Origin: Sulfuriferula sp047300855
Lineage (GTDB): Bacteria; Pseudomonadota; Gammaproteobacteria; Burkholderiales; Sulfuriferulaceae
NCBI RefSeq assembly: GCF_047300855.1
Contig: NZ_CP170197.1
Span: 434,001 to 498,000, forward strand
Direction: 5' to 3'
DNA length: 64,000 bases
In this document: positions 1-8,698 of the stretch, piece after piece
Numbering within the stretch: position 1 is the stretch's first letter
Layout of the letters: each line of letters starts with the position of its first letter
The notes under the pieces: model-generated
Database searches by the model: none
Told to the model about the DNA's origin: nothing
Seen by the model: the letters and a program-made list of their open reading frames with translations, nothing else
Position numbers and translations under genes: made by a program

Positions 1-1
1 G

Positions 2-613
2 CCGGATTATGATCGTGTTCTGCTGGAACGTGAATTGCGGCTGTTCCCGGAATGGTACATCACGCGTCATCTGGGAGTGGAATTGAATGCGCAGCAGGCG
101 CAAACGCTGGATATGGTATTTGAGGCCATCCTCGCCAACAATCTGGCGCAGGCCCAGGTGTTCGTGCATCGCGATTACCACAGTCGCAATCTGATGGTGA
201 GCGAACCCAATCCCGGCGTGCTGGATTTTCAGGATGCCGTCTACGGCCCGGTGACTTACGATCTGGCGTCCCTGTTCAAGGATGCCTATATTTGCTGGGA
301 TGAAGAAATCATGCTGGATTGGGTGATTCGCTATTGGGAAAAGGCGCGGCGCGCCGGGTTGCCGGTGAATGCCGACTTCGGCGCGTTTTACCGCGATTTC
401 GAATGGATGGGCGTGCAGCGCCATCTCAAGGTTTTGGGTATTTTCGCGCGCCTGTATCATCGCGATGGCAAAACCGGATATCTCAAGGATATGCCGCTGG
501 TGATGACGTATCTGCGCAGTGCCTGTGCGCGTTATCGCGAACTCGAACCATTGCTGCAACTGCTCGATACATTACAGGGGCAGGCCCCCGAATCCGCCGG
601 ATATACTTTTTGA
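2..613 (+). CDS. amgK: N-acetylmuramate/N-acetylglucosamine kinase AmgK (5' end outside window)
   Basis: The last 203 codons of an aminoglycoside-phosphotransferase-fold sugar kinase are visible; the reading frame is already open at base 2, so the start lies upstream. The kinase signature HRDYHSRNL (nt about 167-195) supplies the catalytic Asp and Asn, and LDFQD shortly after corresponds to the metal-binding DFG-like motif. In the known pathway AmgK phosphorylates recycled MurNAc (or GlcNAc) at C1 in the cytoplasm. The next gene is murU, whose product uses the phosphosugar; the two overlap if murU starts at the TTG at 610. That pairing is the main reason for choosing AmgK over a generic phosphotransferase. 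The family call is firm, the exact substrate is inferred from context. Confidence 0.85.
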   Translation, partial: PDYDRVLLERELRLFPEWYITRHLGVELNAQQAQTLDMVFEAILANNLAQAQVFVHRDYHSRNLMVSEPNPGVLDFQDAVYGPVTYDLASLFKDAYICWDEEIMLDWVIRYWEKARRAGLPVNADFGAFYRDFEWMGVQRHLKVLGIFARLYHRDGKTGYLKDMPLVMTYLRSACARYRELEPLLQLLDTLQGQAPESAGYTF

Positions 614-1308
614 ACAGAGCCATGATTCTGGCAGCCGGGCGTGGCGAACGCATGCGCCCGCTTACCGATCACACCCCCAAGCCGCTGCTGATGGCGGGGG
701 GGAAACCATTGATCGTGTGGCATCTGGAAAAACTGGCTGACGCCGGATTTACTGACGTGGTCATCAACCATGCACACCTGGGCGAGCAGATTGAGGCGAT
801 GCTGGGCGATGGCAAGGCCTTTGGTATACGCATCAGTTACTCGCACGAGGCGCAGGCACTGGAGACCGCAGGCGGCATAGTCAAAGCCCTGACTATGCTC
901 GACGATGCACCGTTCCTGGTAGTCAATGCGGATATCTGGACCGACTACGATTTTCGCAAGCTATTGCCGCGCCTCGATGCCATGAGGACACATCGTGCGG
1001 CTGAGTGCCTGGCGCATCTGGTAATGGTGGATAACCCGCCGCAACACAGCCGCGGTGATTTTGCCTTGTCAGCCAATACCGTACACAGCGACGGCAATGC
1101 CTTGCTGACTTTCAGCGGCATCGGCATTTACCGGCCAGCGTTGTTCGCGGGCATGACGCCTGGCCAACCCGCCAAGCTCGCTCCATTGTTGCGCTGGGCG
1201 ATGCAACGCGAGCAAGTCAGCGGTGAATATTACGCGGGACGCTGGCGCGACATTGGCACGCCGGAGCGCCTGGCGGAATTGAATCGCGAGCTGTCGGGAT
1301 CAGCATGA
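610..1308 (+). CDS. murU: N-acetylmuramate alpha-1-phosphate uridylyltransferase MurU
   Basis: A 232-residue nucleotidyltransferase of the sugar-1-phosphate type. The N-terminal MILAAGRGERMRPLT is the nucleotide-binding loop and TPKPLL supplies the conserved Lys; VNADIW holds the metal-binding Asp. I place the start at TTG 610, which gives MNRAMILAAG and overlaps the amgK stop; ATG 622 is the alternative but would leave no residues before the first beta strand. MurU makes UDP-MurNAc from MurNAc-1-phosphate, letting the cell bypass de novo synthesis (the fosfomycin target MurA). Its stop overlaps the next start as ATGA at 1305, so the genes are probably cotranscribed. Confidence 0.88.
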   Translation: MNRAMILAAGRGERMRPLTDHTPKPLLMAGGKPLIVWHLEKLADAGFTDVVINHAHLGEQIEAMLGDGKAFGIRISYSHEAQALETAGGIVKALTMLDDAPFLVVNADIWTDYDFRKLLPRLDAMRTHRAAECLAHLVMVDNPPQHSRGDFALSANTVHSDGNALLTFSGIGIYRPALFAGMTPGQPAKLAPLLRWAMQREQVSGEYYAGRWRDIGTPERLAELNRELSGSA

Positions 1309-1742
1309 ATACTGACGAAGTCCGGCAGGCAGTCACCCTCGACCCGGTCTGGGTCGCGGAACTCCGCGCCCAATGGACGACTCTGATGGAACTGGCAGTA
1401 TGGGGTGAAGTGAAATCCTCGCGCATGGGCGCGGCGACGCGGATGCGCAAGCGCTTGCTGGATGTGGGCGAAAAGCTGCGTTCACTGGCCGCTGATCGCG
1501 ACTGGATTCCGCATCCGCGCGAACAGGTGAAAAATGCGCTAGGCTCTGCTTTCAGCCTGAAAGATGCCTTGTTGCAGTTTGAGCGCGCCGCGCAGGACAT
1601 GGACGGCGGCAACGACAGCGCCGTATTTGGCGAACTGGCGGTCCAGTTGCACCAATCCCTGCTGACGCGGCTTCCAGAGCTGGAAAACAGCTGGGCAGCC
1701 TTGCTCGATTCACAATATCTCGACGAAGAATCCGATGACTAA
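1305..1742 (+). CDS. Hypothetical protein, 145 aa, in the amgK-murU-pepP operon
   Basis: I do not recognise this family. It is a soluble, largely helical, acidic protein with no signal peptide and no membrane segment. The C-terminus is strongly acidic (ends in EESDD). It begins in an ATGA overlap with murU and its stop lies 8 bases inside pepP, which argues strongly for a real translated gene. A Trp-rich N-terminal half (WVAELRAQW, then WGEVKSSRMG) and a helical C-terminal half are the only visible features. Function unknown. Confidence 0.75.
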   Translation: MNTDEVRQAVTLDPVWVAELRAQWTTLMELAVWGEVKSSRMGAATRMRKRLLDVGEKLRSLAADRDWIPHPREQVKNALGSAFSLKDALLQFERAAQDMDGGNDSAVFGELAVQLHQSLLTRLPELENSWAALLDSQYLDEESDD

Positions 1743-3036
1743 CACGACTCCCTTTAGCGCACGCCGTAGCCGACTGATGCAACAAATGGGCACTGGTGTT
1801 GCAGTGCTCGCTACCGCGCCGGAGCAACTGCGTAATCGCGACAGCCATTATCCGTATCGCTTTGACAGCCATTTTTACTACCTCACCGGATTCGGCGAGC
1901 CGGAGGCCGTCGTCGTGTTGCTGGCGGCCACGCAACGCACGGTACTGTTCTGCCGCGACAAGGATATGGAGCGCGAAATCTGGGATGGTTTCCGTTACGG
2001 ACCGGAGGCGGCGCGCACCGTTTTCCATTTCGACGAGGCCTATTCCATCAGCGAGCTCGACACACGCCTGCCCGGCCTGCTGGCCGATCAGCCCACGCTG
2101 CATTACGCGCTCGGACAGGATGCGGCGTGGGATGTGCGCGTGCTGGGCTGGCTCAACAGCGTGCGCGAACAGGCGCGCAGCGGCGTGACGGCGCCCGGCA
2201 GTTTGCGCGATGTACGCGAGCTGGTGGACGAGATGCGCCTGTTCAAAGACGATGCGGAGCAGGCTGTCATGCGCAGTGCAGCCGCGATTTCCTGTGCGGC
2301 GCATCGCCGCGCCATGCAGGCGACTGCACCGGGACGTTACGAGTACGAGGTCGAAGCCGAACTGCTGCACCACTTCCGCGCCCACGGCAGCCAGGCGCCG
2401 GCCTACACTTCGATAGTCGCCGGGGGTGCCAATGCCTGCGTGCTGCACTATGTGGGCAATAATGCCCAGCTGCATGCAGGAGATTTGCTGTTGATCGATG
2501 CCGGCTGCGAACTCGATGGCTATGCGTCCGACATCACCCGTACCTTCCCGGTCAGCGGCAGCTTCAGCGCCGCGCAAAAGGACGTGTACGAAATGGTGCT
2601 GGCCGCGCAATACGCCGCGCTGGATGCGGTACAACCCGGCAATCACTGGAACCAGCCGCACGAAGCTGCATTGCGTGTGCTGGCGCAGGGCATGATCGAT
2701 CTGGGGTTGTGTACCGGCAGCGTCGATAGCGTGCTGGAATCCGGCGACTACCGGCGTTTTTACATGCACCGTACCGGCCACTGGCTCGGGCTGGACGTGC
2801 ACGATGCGGGCAGCTACAAGACCGATGGCACCTGGCGCGCATTGCAGCCTGGCATGGCTCTCACCGTCGAGCCCGGCTGTTACATCCGCCCCGCCGACAA
2901 CGTGCCGGAGGCTCTGTGGAATATCGGTATCCGCATTGAAGATGATGTGCTGGTAACGGCCGGCGGCTGCGAGGTGATCACCGCCGCCGCACCCAAAACC
3001 GTGGCCGAGATCGAGGCTGTAATGCGCCATGCGTGA
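1735..3036 (+). CDS. pepP: Xaa-Pro aminopeptidase PepP (M24B)
   Basis: A 433-residue two-domain aminopeptidase, the usual length for the family. Residues 1-170 form the aminopeptidase-P N-terminal domain and about 175-430 the pita-bread metallopeptidase. Metal ligands are visible: DAGCELDGYASDITR (two Asp near 255 and 266), GHWLGLDVHD (His near 348), EPGCY (Glu near 378) and GIRIEDD (Glu near 400). It removes N-terminal residues that precede proline, using two Mn2+ in the cytoplasm. The pepP-ubiH-second hydroxylase order is common in Proteobacteria and supports the call. It overlaps both neighbours by 8 bases. Confidence 0.95.
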   Translation: MTNTTPFSARRSRLMQQMGTGVAVLATAPEQLRNRDSHYPYRFDSHFYYLTGFGEPEAVVVLLAATQRTVLFCRDKDMEREIWDGFRYGPEAARTVFHFDEAYSISELDTRLPGLLADQPTLHYALGQDAAWDVRVLGWLNSVREQARSGVTAPGSLRDVRELVDEMRLFKDDAEQAVMRSAAAISCAAHRRAMQATAPGRYEYEVEAELLHHFRAHGSQAPAYTSIVAGGANACVLHYVGNNAQLHAGDLLLIDAGCELDGYASDITRTFPVSGSFSAAQKDVYEMVLAAQYAALDAVQPGNHWNQPHEAALRVLAQGMIDLGLCTGSVDSVLESGDYRRFYMHRTGHWLGLDVHDAGSYKTDGTWRALQPGMALTVEPGCYIRPADNVPEALWNIGIRIEDDVLVTAGGCEVITAAAPKTVAEIEAVMRHA

Positions 3037-4177
3037 ACACAGCGACATCGTCATCGTCGGCGGCGGCCCGGTGGGCACCACGCTGGCGCTGCTGCTGGCG
3101 GATGGCGATTTCTCAGTCCAATTGCTGGAAGCGCGCGCCGATCTCACCCGCCCGGCACATCGCCGTACCCTGGCGCTGTCATACGGCAGCCGTCTGATCC
3201 TGGAACGGCTCGGGGTCTGGTCCGACCTCAGCGAAGTGACGCCAATTACCACCATACACATCTCGCAGCGCGGCGGCCTGGGCATGGCATGGCTGCGCGC
3301 AACGGAAGAAAAACTGCCGGCACTGGGTTACGTGGTGGACTATGCCGAACTCGATGCGGCCTTGCACGCGCGCCTGCGCGTCAGCGGGGCGGCCGTGGTG
3401 AGCGGTGCGCGCGTGGACGAAGTGCGCGCCGCCAGCGGTTATGCCATGCTGAAAGTCAGCCGTGCGGGAGACGTTATGCCGGTTACCGCACGCCTCGCGG
3501 TGGTGGCCGACGGCGGCGCCGGTCCAGTGCAGCGGGTGAGCCGCGACTACGACCAGCATGCGCTGATTGCTGCAGTGACCACCGAATTATCCCATAACGG
3601 GTGCGCTTACGAGCGCTTCACCCCCGACGGCCCTGCCGCGTTGTTGCCGCAGGGCGCGGGTTTTGCGCTGGTATGGACCGCCAGCCCGGCGCGCGTGCAA
3701 GCCTTGCTGGCACTGCCGGATGCTGAATTTCTGCACGCCCTGCATCAACATTTCGGCGACCGCGTGGGGCAGTTTCTAAGCGTTGCGCAACGCGCGAGTT
3801 TTCCGCTGGGATTGCGCTACGCCGCCCAGACTACGCGCCCGCACACGGTGCTGATCGGCAACGCCGCCCAAATGTTGCACCCGGTAGCGGGGCAGGGTTT
3901 CAATCTCGGGTTGCGCGACGCCTGGGAGCTGGCTGCCCGGATACGCACCAGTACGCGTGAAGCGCTGGGCGATGCAGGCATGCTTGCCACGTACAGGAAT
4001 GCGCGGCGGCTGGATACGCGCGGCGGAATTTTTTTCACCGATCTGCTGGTGCGCCTGTTTTCCAACGACAACGCACTGCTGCACCATGGCCGCAGCGTTG
4101 GCCTGGCGGCATTGCAGGCGCTGTCGCCGGTCAAGCGCTTCGTGGCGCGGCGCATGATTTTCGGAGCACGCGGATGA
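3029..4177 (+). CDS. ubiH: UbiH-type FAD monooxygenase (ubiquinone biosynthesis)
   Basis: A 382-residue flavin hydroxylase of the UbiH/UbiF/COQ6 family. The N-terminal Rossmann motif VGGGPVGTTLALLLA binds FAD, and GNAAQMLHPVAGQGFNLGLRD (from about residue 276) is the family signature that contacts the flavin. It is expected to hydroxylate the octaprenyl-phenol ring at C1 during ubiquinone synthesis at the inner membrane. It overlaps pepP by 8 bases. A paralogue follows after a 166-base spacer that contains an inverted repeat. With Coq7 at 18.7 kb, three hydroxylase genes are present in this window, matching the three ring positions to be oxidised. Assignment of C1 rather than C5 rests on position next to pepP. 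Confidence 0.85.
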   Translation: MREHSDIVIVGGGPVGTTLALLLADGDFSVQLLEARADLTRPAHRRTLALSYGSRLILERLGVWSDLSEVTPITTIHISQRGGLGMAWLRATEEKLPALGYVVDYAELDAALHARLRVSGAAVVSGARVDEVRAASGYAMLKVSRAGDVMPVTARLAVVADGGAGPVQRVSRDYDQHALIAAVTTELSHNGCAYERFTPDGPAALLPQGAGFALVWTASPARVQALLALPDAEFLHALHQHFGDRVGQFLSVAQRASFPLGLRYAAQTTRPHTVLIGNAAQMLHPVAGQGFNLGLRDAWELAARIRTSTREALGDAGMLATYRNARRLDTRGGIFFTDLLVRLFSNDNALLHHGRSVGLAALQALSPVKRFVARRMIFGARG

Positions 4178-4195
4178 ACCTGAAAACGGCCATTG

Positions 4196-4324
4196 GCCAC
4201 AGAGCGCACAGAGACCACCGAGAAAAAGCAAGGTATGGGTGGTTTTTGCCGACACTCTTATCAGGAAAAAAACGATCCTCTTCAAAACACGCACCCGCTC
4301 TGTGGCCTCTGTGTTCTCTGTGGC
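4196..4324. repeat. Intergenic inverted repeat, CAC-9 family, copy 1
   Basis: Two 27-base arms, 4196-4222 and 4298-4324, are inverted copies of each other with about 23 of 27 positions matching. The left arm reads GCCACAGAGCGCACAGAGACC and onward, so CAC occurs at arm positions 3, 12 and 21. A 75-base spacer separates the arms. It lies between two ubiquinone hydroxylase genes and happens to be open in the frame of the second one, so automatic annotation may extend that gene into it. Related arms occur at 12170 and 15878. Confidence 0.8.
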
Positions 4325-4343
4325 TGCATCAGGTTTTTCCAGG

Positions 4344-5507
4344 ATGACTGCCACGATTTACGACGTCATCGTGGTCGGCGCCGGCATCGTCGGCGCTGCG
4401 TTCAGTGCTGCGCTGAACGGAAGCGGGCTCGAGGTGGCGCTGGTGGAACCGCATCCGCCGGCTGTACCGACACCGGAATGGGATGCGCGCATTTACGCCA
4501 TCAGCCCCGGCAGTGCGCGTTTTCTTGACGAGCTGGGCGTGTGGCAAGGTTTCGATGCGGCGCGTATCGCCCCGGTATACGGCATGGAAATCTGCGGCGA
4601 CACCGGTGCTCAACTTGAGTTTGACGCCTATGCGGCAGGTTTGCCGCAACTCGCCTGGATCATGGAGAGCAATCGCATCCAGCATGGTTTGTGGACTGCA
4701 TTGCAGCAGCAATCCAATCTGACGCTGTTTGCCGGTGCCCGCTGTGTCGAACTGGACTGGTCGGCCGCGGGAGCGCGGCTGGCGTTTGCAGACGGCTCGG
4801 TTTTGCACAGCCAGCTCATTGTAGCGGCGGATGGCGGGAATTCATGGGTGCGCCAGCAGGCAGATATCGGGGTCACCCGACGTGATTATGGTCAGCTGGG
4901 TGTGGTCGCCAATTTTGAATGCAGCCGTTCCCACGCCAATATCGCGCGTCAGTGGTTCCGTGCTGACGGCGCGCTGGCCTGGCTGCCATTACCGGGGCAA
5001 CGTATTTCCATAGTGTGGTCAACCGCTGAAGCGCACGCGCAGACCTTGCTGGCATTGCCGGGTGCCGAACTGGCCGAACGTGTGGCGCAGGCTGGTGGCC
5101 ATGCGCTGGGCAAGCTTGATTTGTTGGACGCGCCGGCTGCTTTTCCGTTGGCGCTCAGCCGTATGGATGCGCTGGTCAAGCCCGGTCTGGCAATGATCGG
5201 TGATGCCGCTCACGGTGTGCATCCGCTGGCCGGGCAGGGCGTTAATCTGGGTTTGCGCGATGCGCGCGAGCTGGCGCACGTATTGCGCGCGCGCGGTGCG
5301 GCAAGCTGTGGCGAACTGCCGCTGCTGCGCCGTTACGAGCGCGCGCGCAAGGAAGACATTCTTACCATGCAGGGCGTGACCGACGGTCTGCATACGCTGT
5401 TTGGCAGCACCCAACCAGGATTGGCCCGGTTGCGCAATACCGGGCTCGACCTCACTAATCGGCTGGGTCTGATCAAAAACCTGCTGATACAACACGCGCT
5501 GGCCTGA
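4344..5507 (+). CDS. Second UbiH/COQ6-family FAD hydroxylase, probably the C5 hydroxylase (UbiI/UbiL-like)
   Basis: A 387-residue paralogue of the preceding gene. It has the FAD-binding motif VVGAGIVGAAFSAAL at residues 8-22 and the family signature GDAAHGVHPLAGQGVNLGLRD from about residue 286. Start chosen at ATG 4344, which puts the Rossmann strand at the N-terminus; the frame is open back to 4239, but that part is made of an intergenic repeat. Because C6 hydroxylation is covered by Coq7 and C1 by UbiH, C5 is the remaining ring position, so a UbiI-like role is inferred. UbiM- or UbiL-type activity cannot be excluded from sequence alone. The ribosome-binding site is weak. Confidence 0.8.
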   Translation: MTATIYDVIVVGAGIVGAAFSAALNGSGLEVALVEPHPPAVPTPEWDARIYAISPGSARFLDELGVWQGFDAARIAPVYGMEICGDTGAQLEFDAYAAGLPQLAWIMESNRIQHGLWTALQQQSNLTLFAGARCVELDWSAAGARLAFADGSVLHSQLIVAADGGNSWVRQQADIGVTRRDYGQLGVVANFECSRSHANIARQWFRADGALAWLPLPGQRISIVWSTAEAHAQTLLALPGAELAERVAQAGGHALGKLDLLDAPAAFPLALSRMDALVKPGLAMIGDAAHGVHPLAGQGVNLGLRDARELAHVLRARGAASCGELPLLRRYERARKEDILTMQGVTDGLHTLFGSTQPGLARLRNTGLDLTNRLGLIKNLLIQHALA

Positions 5508-5537
5508 GTCATTTACTTTCAAAATTCTGGAGCAAAC

Positions 5538-6260
5538 ATGTTTAAACGTATTCTGTTGTCCACCATACTTCTGACCAGTGTGCTGGCGTGTACGGCCAAC
5601 GCGGACGAGACCGCCATCAAGAAAACCCTGCTGGAAAAATTTCCCGGCGCAGCCATCGCCAGTATTACCAAAACCCCGTATTCCGGGCTGTACGAAGTGC
5701 TGATTGACGGCCAGATCGCCTATACCGATGAAAATGCCCATTATCTGTTTGTGGGCAGTGTGGTGGACCTCAAAACCCGCCAGAATCTGACCAATGAGCG
5801 CCTGGACAAGCTCAATGCCGTCAAGTTCGATAGCCTGCCCTTCGCTGACGCAATCAAAACCGTAAAGGGTAACGGAAAACGTAAACTGGCGATTTTTTCC
5901 GATCCGGATTGCCCCTATTGCAGGAAGCTGGAGCAGGAGTTGACCAAGGTCAGCAATGTCACCATTTATACTTTTCTTTATCCCATCGTCAGCCTGCATC
6001 CGGATGCCAATGCCAATGCCAAAGCCATCTGGTGTGCACCGGATCGCAACAAGGCCTGGGATGATGCCATGCTGCGCGGCGTGATGCCGAAAAACAACGG
6101 CAGCTGCAAAAATCCGGTCGAGTCCAATATCGCGCTCGGCAACAAATACCGCGTCACCGGCACCCCCACGCTGATTTTTGAAAACGGTCAGCGCGTTCCG
6201 GGCATGGTACCGGCGGACAAGATCAACGAGATGCTGGATGCGGCAGGAAAGGAAAAATAA
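5538..6260 (+). CDS. dsbC: Periplasmic disulfide isomerase DsbC
   Basis: A 240-residue protein with an N-terminal signal peptide (hydrophobic stretch ILLSTILLTSVLACTANA, cleavage near residue 22). A dimerisation domain follows (about 23-85, with the typical YEVLIDGQIAYTDENAHYLF strand region), then a thioredoxin domain containing the active-site CPYC near residue 125. A second Cys pair (WCAP and SCKNP) matches the structural disulfide of DsbC. The cis-proline loop appears as TGTPTLIF. DsbC reshuffles wrong disulfides in the periplasm and is kept reduced by DsbD, which is not in the window. It ends in a TAATG overlap with the next gene. Confidence 0.93.
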   Translation: MFKRILLSTILLTSVLACTANADETAIKKTLLEKFPGAAIASITKTPYSGLYEVLIDGQIAYTDENAHYLFVGSVVDLKTRQNLTNERLDKLNAVKFDSLPFADAIKTVKGNGKRKLAIFSDPDCPYCRKLEQELTKVSNVTIYTFLYPIVSLHPDANANAKAIWCAPDRNKAWDDAMLRGVMPKNNGSCKNPVESNIALGNKYRVTGTPTLIFENGQRVPGMVPADKINEMLDAAGKEK

Positions 6261-6874
6261 TGGCGACATTCTGGGATGAACGTTACGCGGTCGAAGGCTA
6301 TATTTTCGGCACTGCACCCAATGTTTTTTTAACGTCGCAGGCTGCGCGCCTGCATGCCGGCCAGTCCGCACTGGCTGTAGCCGACGGCGAAGGACGCAAT
6401 GGCGTGTGGCTGGCGCAACAGGGTTTACAGGTACTGTCAGTGGACAGCTCCGGCGTGGCACAGGCCAAGGCCAGAAAACTGGCAGCTGAACGCGGCGTGA
6501 CGCTGCAGTTTGAAACCGCCGACATGCTGGCGTGGGATTGGGGCGATGCGCGTTTCGACGTCATCGTCGCCATTTTCATCCAGTTCGCGGATCCGGCCGG
6601 CCGCGCATGCCAGTTCGAAGGCATCCGGCGCGCGCTCAAGCCGGGCGGTTTGCTGCTATTGCAGGGGTATACGCCGCGCCAGCTGGAATACAAGACCGGC
6701 GGGCCGTCAGCGCTGGAAAACCTTTACACCGAGCCGATGCTGCGCGAATGGTTTGGCGACTGGGATATACAGCATTTGTGCGAGCACGATGACGTCATCA
6801 ACGAGGGCAGTCATCATTCCGGGATGTCGGCACTGATAGATATGGTGGCGTATAAGCCTGCAACAAGCAGTTAA
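6260..6874 (+). CDS. Class I SAM-dependent methyltransferase, substrate unknown
   Basis: A 204-residue methyltransferase with motif I as LAVADGEGRNGVWLA (residues about 38-52), the acidic loop VLSVDSS (motif II) and motif IV as FDVIVAIFIQFADP. The N-terminal FWDERYAVEGYIFGTAPN is typical of the small TehB/thiopurine-methyltransferase-like group in Proteobacteria. The start codon overlaps the dsbC stop, so it is translationally linked. The stop overlaps the trpC stop on the other strand in the shared bases TTAA at 6871-6874. No specific substrate can be read from the sequence. Confidence 0.8.
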   Translation: MATFWDERYAVEGYIFGTAPNVFLTSQAARLHAGQSALAVADGEGRNGVWLAQQGLQVLSVDSSGVAQAKARKLAAERGVTLQFETADMLAWDWGDARFDVIVAIFIQFADPAGRACQFEGIRRALKPGGLLLLQGYTPRQLEYKTGGPSALENLYTEPMLREWFGDWDIQHLCEHDDVINEGSHHSGMSALIDMVAYKPATSS

Positions 6875-7662
6875 TCGCCAAACAACCGCGCCAGTTCCAC
6901 GCCCGGGTCTGCGGCGCGCATGAACGCCTCGCCTACCAGAAATGCATTGACGCCATGTGCGCGCATCAGTGCTACATCATCGCGACTGTGGATGCCGCTC
7001 TCGGTCACGGCGATGTGCTGATCACCCAGCATACCCAGCAGATCGAGCGTGGTCTGCAATGAGGTTTCAAAAGTGCGCAGGTTGCGGTTGTTGATGCCTT
7101 GCAGCGGGGTGGCGAGTTGCAGCGCCTGTTCCAGTTCGGTGGCGTTGTGCGATTCCACCAGCACCGCCATGCCGAGTTCATGGGCCAGCGCTTCCAGTTC
7201 CTGCATCTTCGCCAGCGGCAGCGCCGCCACGATGAGCAGGATGCAGTCGGCGCCCATGGCGCGCGCCTCGTACACCTGGTAAGGATCGATCATGAAATCC
7301 TTGCGCAGCACCGGCAGGTCGCAGGCATCACGCGCGGCACGCAGGTAATCGGGGCTACCCTGAAAAAATTCACGGTCGGTGAGTACCGACAGGCAGGCGG
7401 CGCCATGCTGCGCGTAGCTCAAGGCGATGTCAGCCGGCTGAAAATCTTCCCGTAACAGGCCCTTGCTGGGGCTGGCCTTCTTGATCTCGGCGATCACCGC
7501 GGCGTGGCCGGCGGCGATCCTGGCGCGCAGGGCGCCGCAGAAATCACGCGACGGCACCGCGAATTCGGCAGCTGCGCGTATCGCTTCGAACGGATTTTCG
7601 TCTTTGGCGGCAGCTACTTCCGCTGTCTTCACCGTCAGAATTCTGTTGAGGATGTCGGACAT
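6871..7662 (-). CDS. trpC: Indole-3-glycerol phosphate synthase TrpC
   Basis: A 263-residue (beta/alpha)8 barrel converting CdRP to indole-3-glycerol phosphate in tryptophan synthesis. Signature motifs are AEIKKASPSKG (substrate-binding Lys), LRKDFMIDPYQ, LVESHN, GINNRNL and TESGI. I start it at ATG 7662 (MSDILNRI); an open frame runs 40 codons further into trpD but has no family similarity. Four bases separate it from trpD. It is the last gene of the trpEGDC run; trpF, trpB and trpA are not in the window. Confidence 0.96.
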   Translation of the reverse strand: MSDILNRILTVKTAEVAAAKDENPFEAIRAAAEFAVPSRDFCGALRARIAAGHAAVIAEIKKASPSKGLLREDFQPADIALSYAQHGAACLSVLTDREFFQGSPDYLRAARDACDLPVLRKDFMIDPYQVYEARAMGADCILLIVAALPLAKMQELEALAHELGMAVLVESHNATELEQALQLATPLQGINNRNLRTFETSLQTTLDLLGMLGDQHIAVTESGIHSRDDVALMRAHGVNAFLVGEAFMRAADPGVELARLFGD

Positions 7663-7666
7663 CGCC

Positions 7667-8698
7667 TCACGCTCCCCTGGTGCGATTGGAGAAGGCCACC
7701 AGCTGCTGCAGCTTGTCCCGCGCCGCGCCGCTGCGGATGACGGCGCGCGCCTGTTCGATGCCCTCGCCCAGCGTGGCGGCACGGTCGGCTACGTAGATGG
7801 CGGCGCCGGCGTTAAGCAGCACGATATCGCGCGCCGGACCCGGCAGGTCGTCGAGCACGGACAGCAACATATCCCTGGCCTGGACAGCGTCCCAGACCTT
7901 GAGCGCTTCGCTGCCGCAGGTTTCCAGCCCGAACTCGCGCGGGTGGACCGTATATTCGGTGACCTCTCCGTCCCTCGATTCTCCGATCAGGGTATCGCCG
8001 CTCAGCGTGATTTCGTCCATGCCGTCGGTGCCGTGCACCACCATGACATGGCGGCTGCCGAGGCGCTGCAGCACACGCACCAGGATGCCGACCAAGTCGG
8101 GGTGGAACACACCCAGCAGCTGGTGCGGCGCGCCTGCCGGGTTGGTCAGCGGGCCGAGGATGTTGAACAGGGTGCGCACGCCCAGTTCGCGGCGCACCGG
8201 GGCAGCGTGTTTCATGGCACCGTGAAAATTGGGCGCGAACATGAAGCCGATGCCGATGCCGTCGATGCTCTCGCCCACCTGCCCGGGAGTGAGGTTGAGA
8301 TTCACGCCCAGCGCCTCCAGCACATCGGCGCTGCCGCTGGTGGAGGAGACGGAACGCCCGCCGTGCTTGGCGACGCGAGCGCCAGCCGCAGCCGCGACGA
8401 AGGCGGCTGTGGTGGAAATATTGAAAGTGTGGGCAGCATCGCCCCCGGTACCGCAGGTGTCGACCAGATGGACATCGTTCTGCACCGGTACCCTGGTGGC
8501 AAATTCGCGCATCACCTGCGCCGCGGCAGCAATCTCGCCCACGGTTTCCTTCTTTACCCGCAGGCCGGTGATGATGCCGGCGATCTGTATGGGAGTGAGT
8601 TCCCCGTTCATGATCTGACGCATCAGCGACAGCATCTCGTCGTGGAAGATTTCGCGCTGCTCGACCAGCCGGGTGAGCGCCTGTTGCGGCGTCATCAT
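7667..8698 (-). CDS. trpD: Anthranilate phosphoribosyltransferase TrpD
   Basis: A 343-residue enzyme of normal length that joins anthranilate to PRPP. The phosphate-binding GTGGDAAHTFNIST, the HGGRSVSSTSGSADVLEALG block and NILGPLTNPA are all classical TrpD motifs. Its start overlaps the trpG stop by 4 bases, which favours coupled translation with the amidotransferase that feeds the first step. Confidence 0.97.
   Translation of the reverse strand: MMTPQQALTRLVEQREIFHDEMLSLMRQIMNGELTPIQIAGIITGLRVKKETVGEIAAAAQVMREFATRVPVQNDVHLVDTCGTGGDAAHTFNISTTAAFVAAAAGARVAKHGGRSVSSTSGSADVLEALGVNLNLTPGQVGESIDGIGIGFMFAPNFHGAMKHAAPVRRELGVRTLFNILGPLTNPAGAPHQLLGVFHPDLVGILVRVLQRLGSRHVMVVHGTDGMDEITLSGDTLIGESRDGEVTEYTVHPREFGLETCGSEALKVWDAVQARDMLLSVLDDLPGPARDIVLLNAGAAIYVADRAATLGEGIEQARAVIRSGAARDKLQQLVAFSNRTRGA

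Noticed and set aside
1552..3285. 577-codon minus-strand open frame opposite pepP
   Set aside because: Antisense shadow in GC-rich DNA; pepP is unmistakable on the plus strand and the antisense peptide has no recognisable domain.
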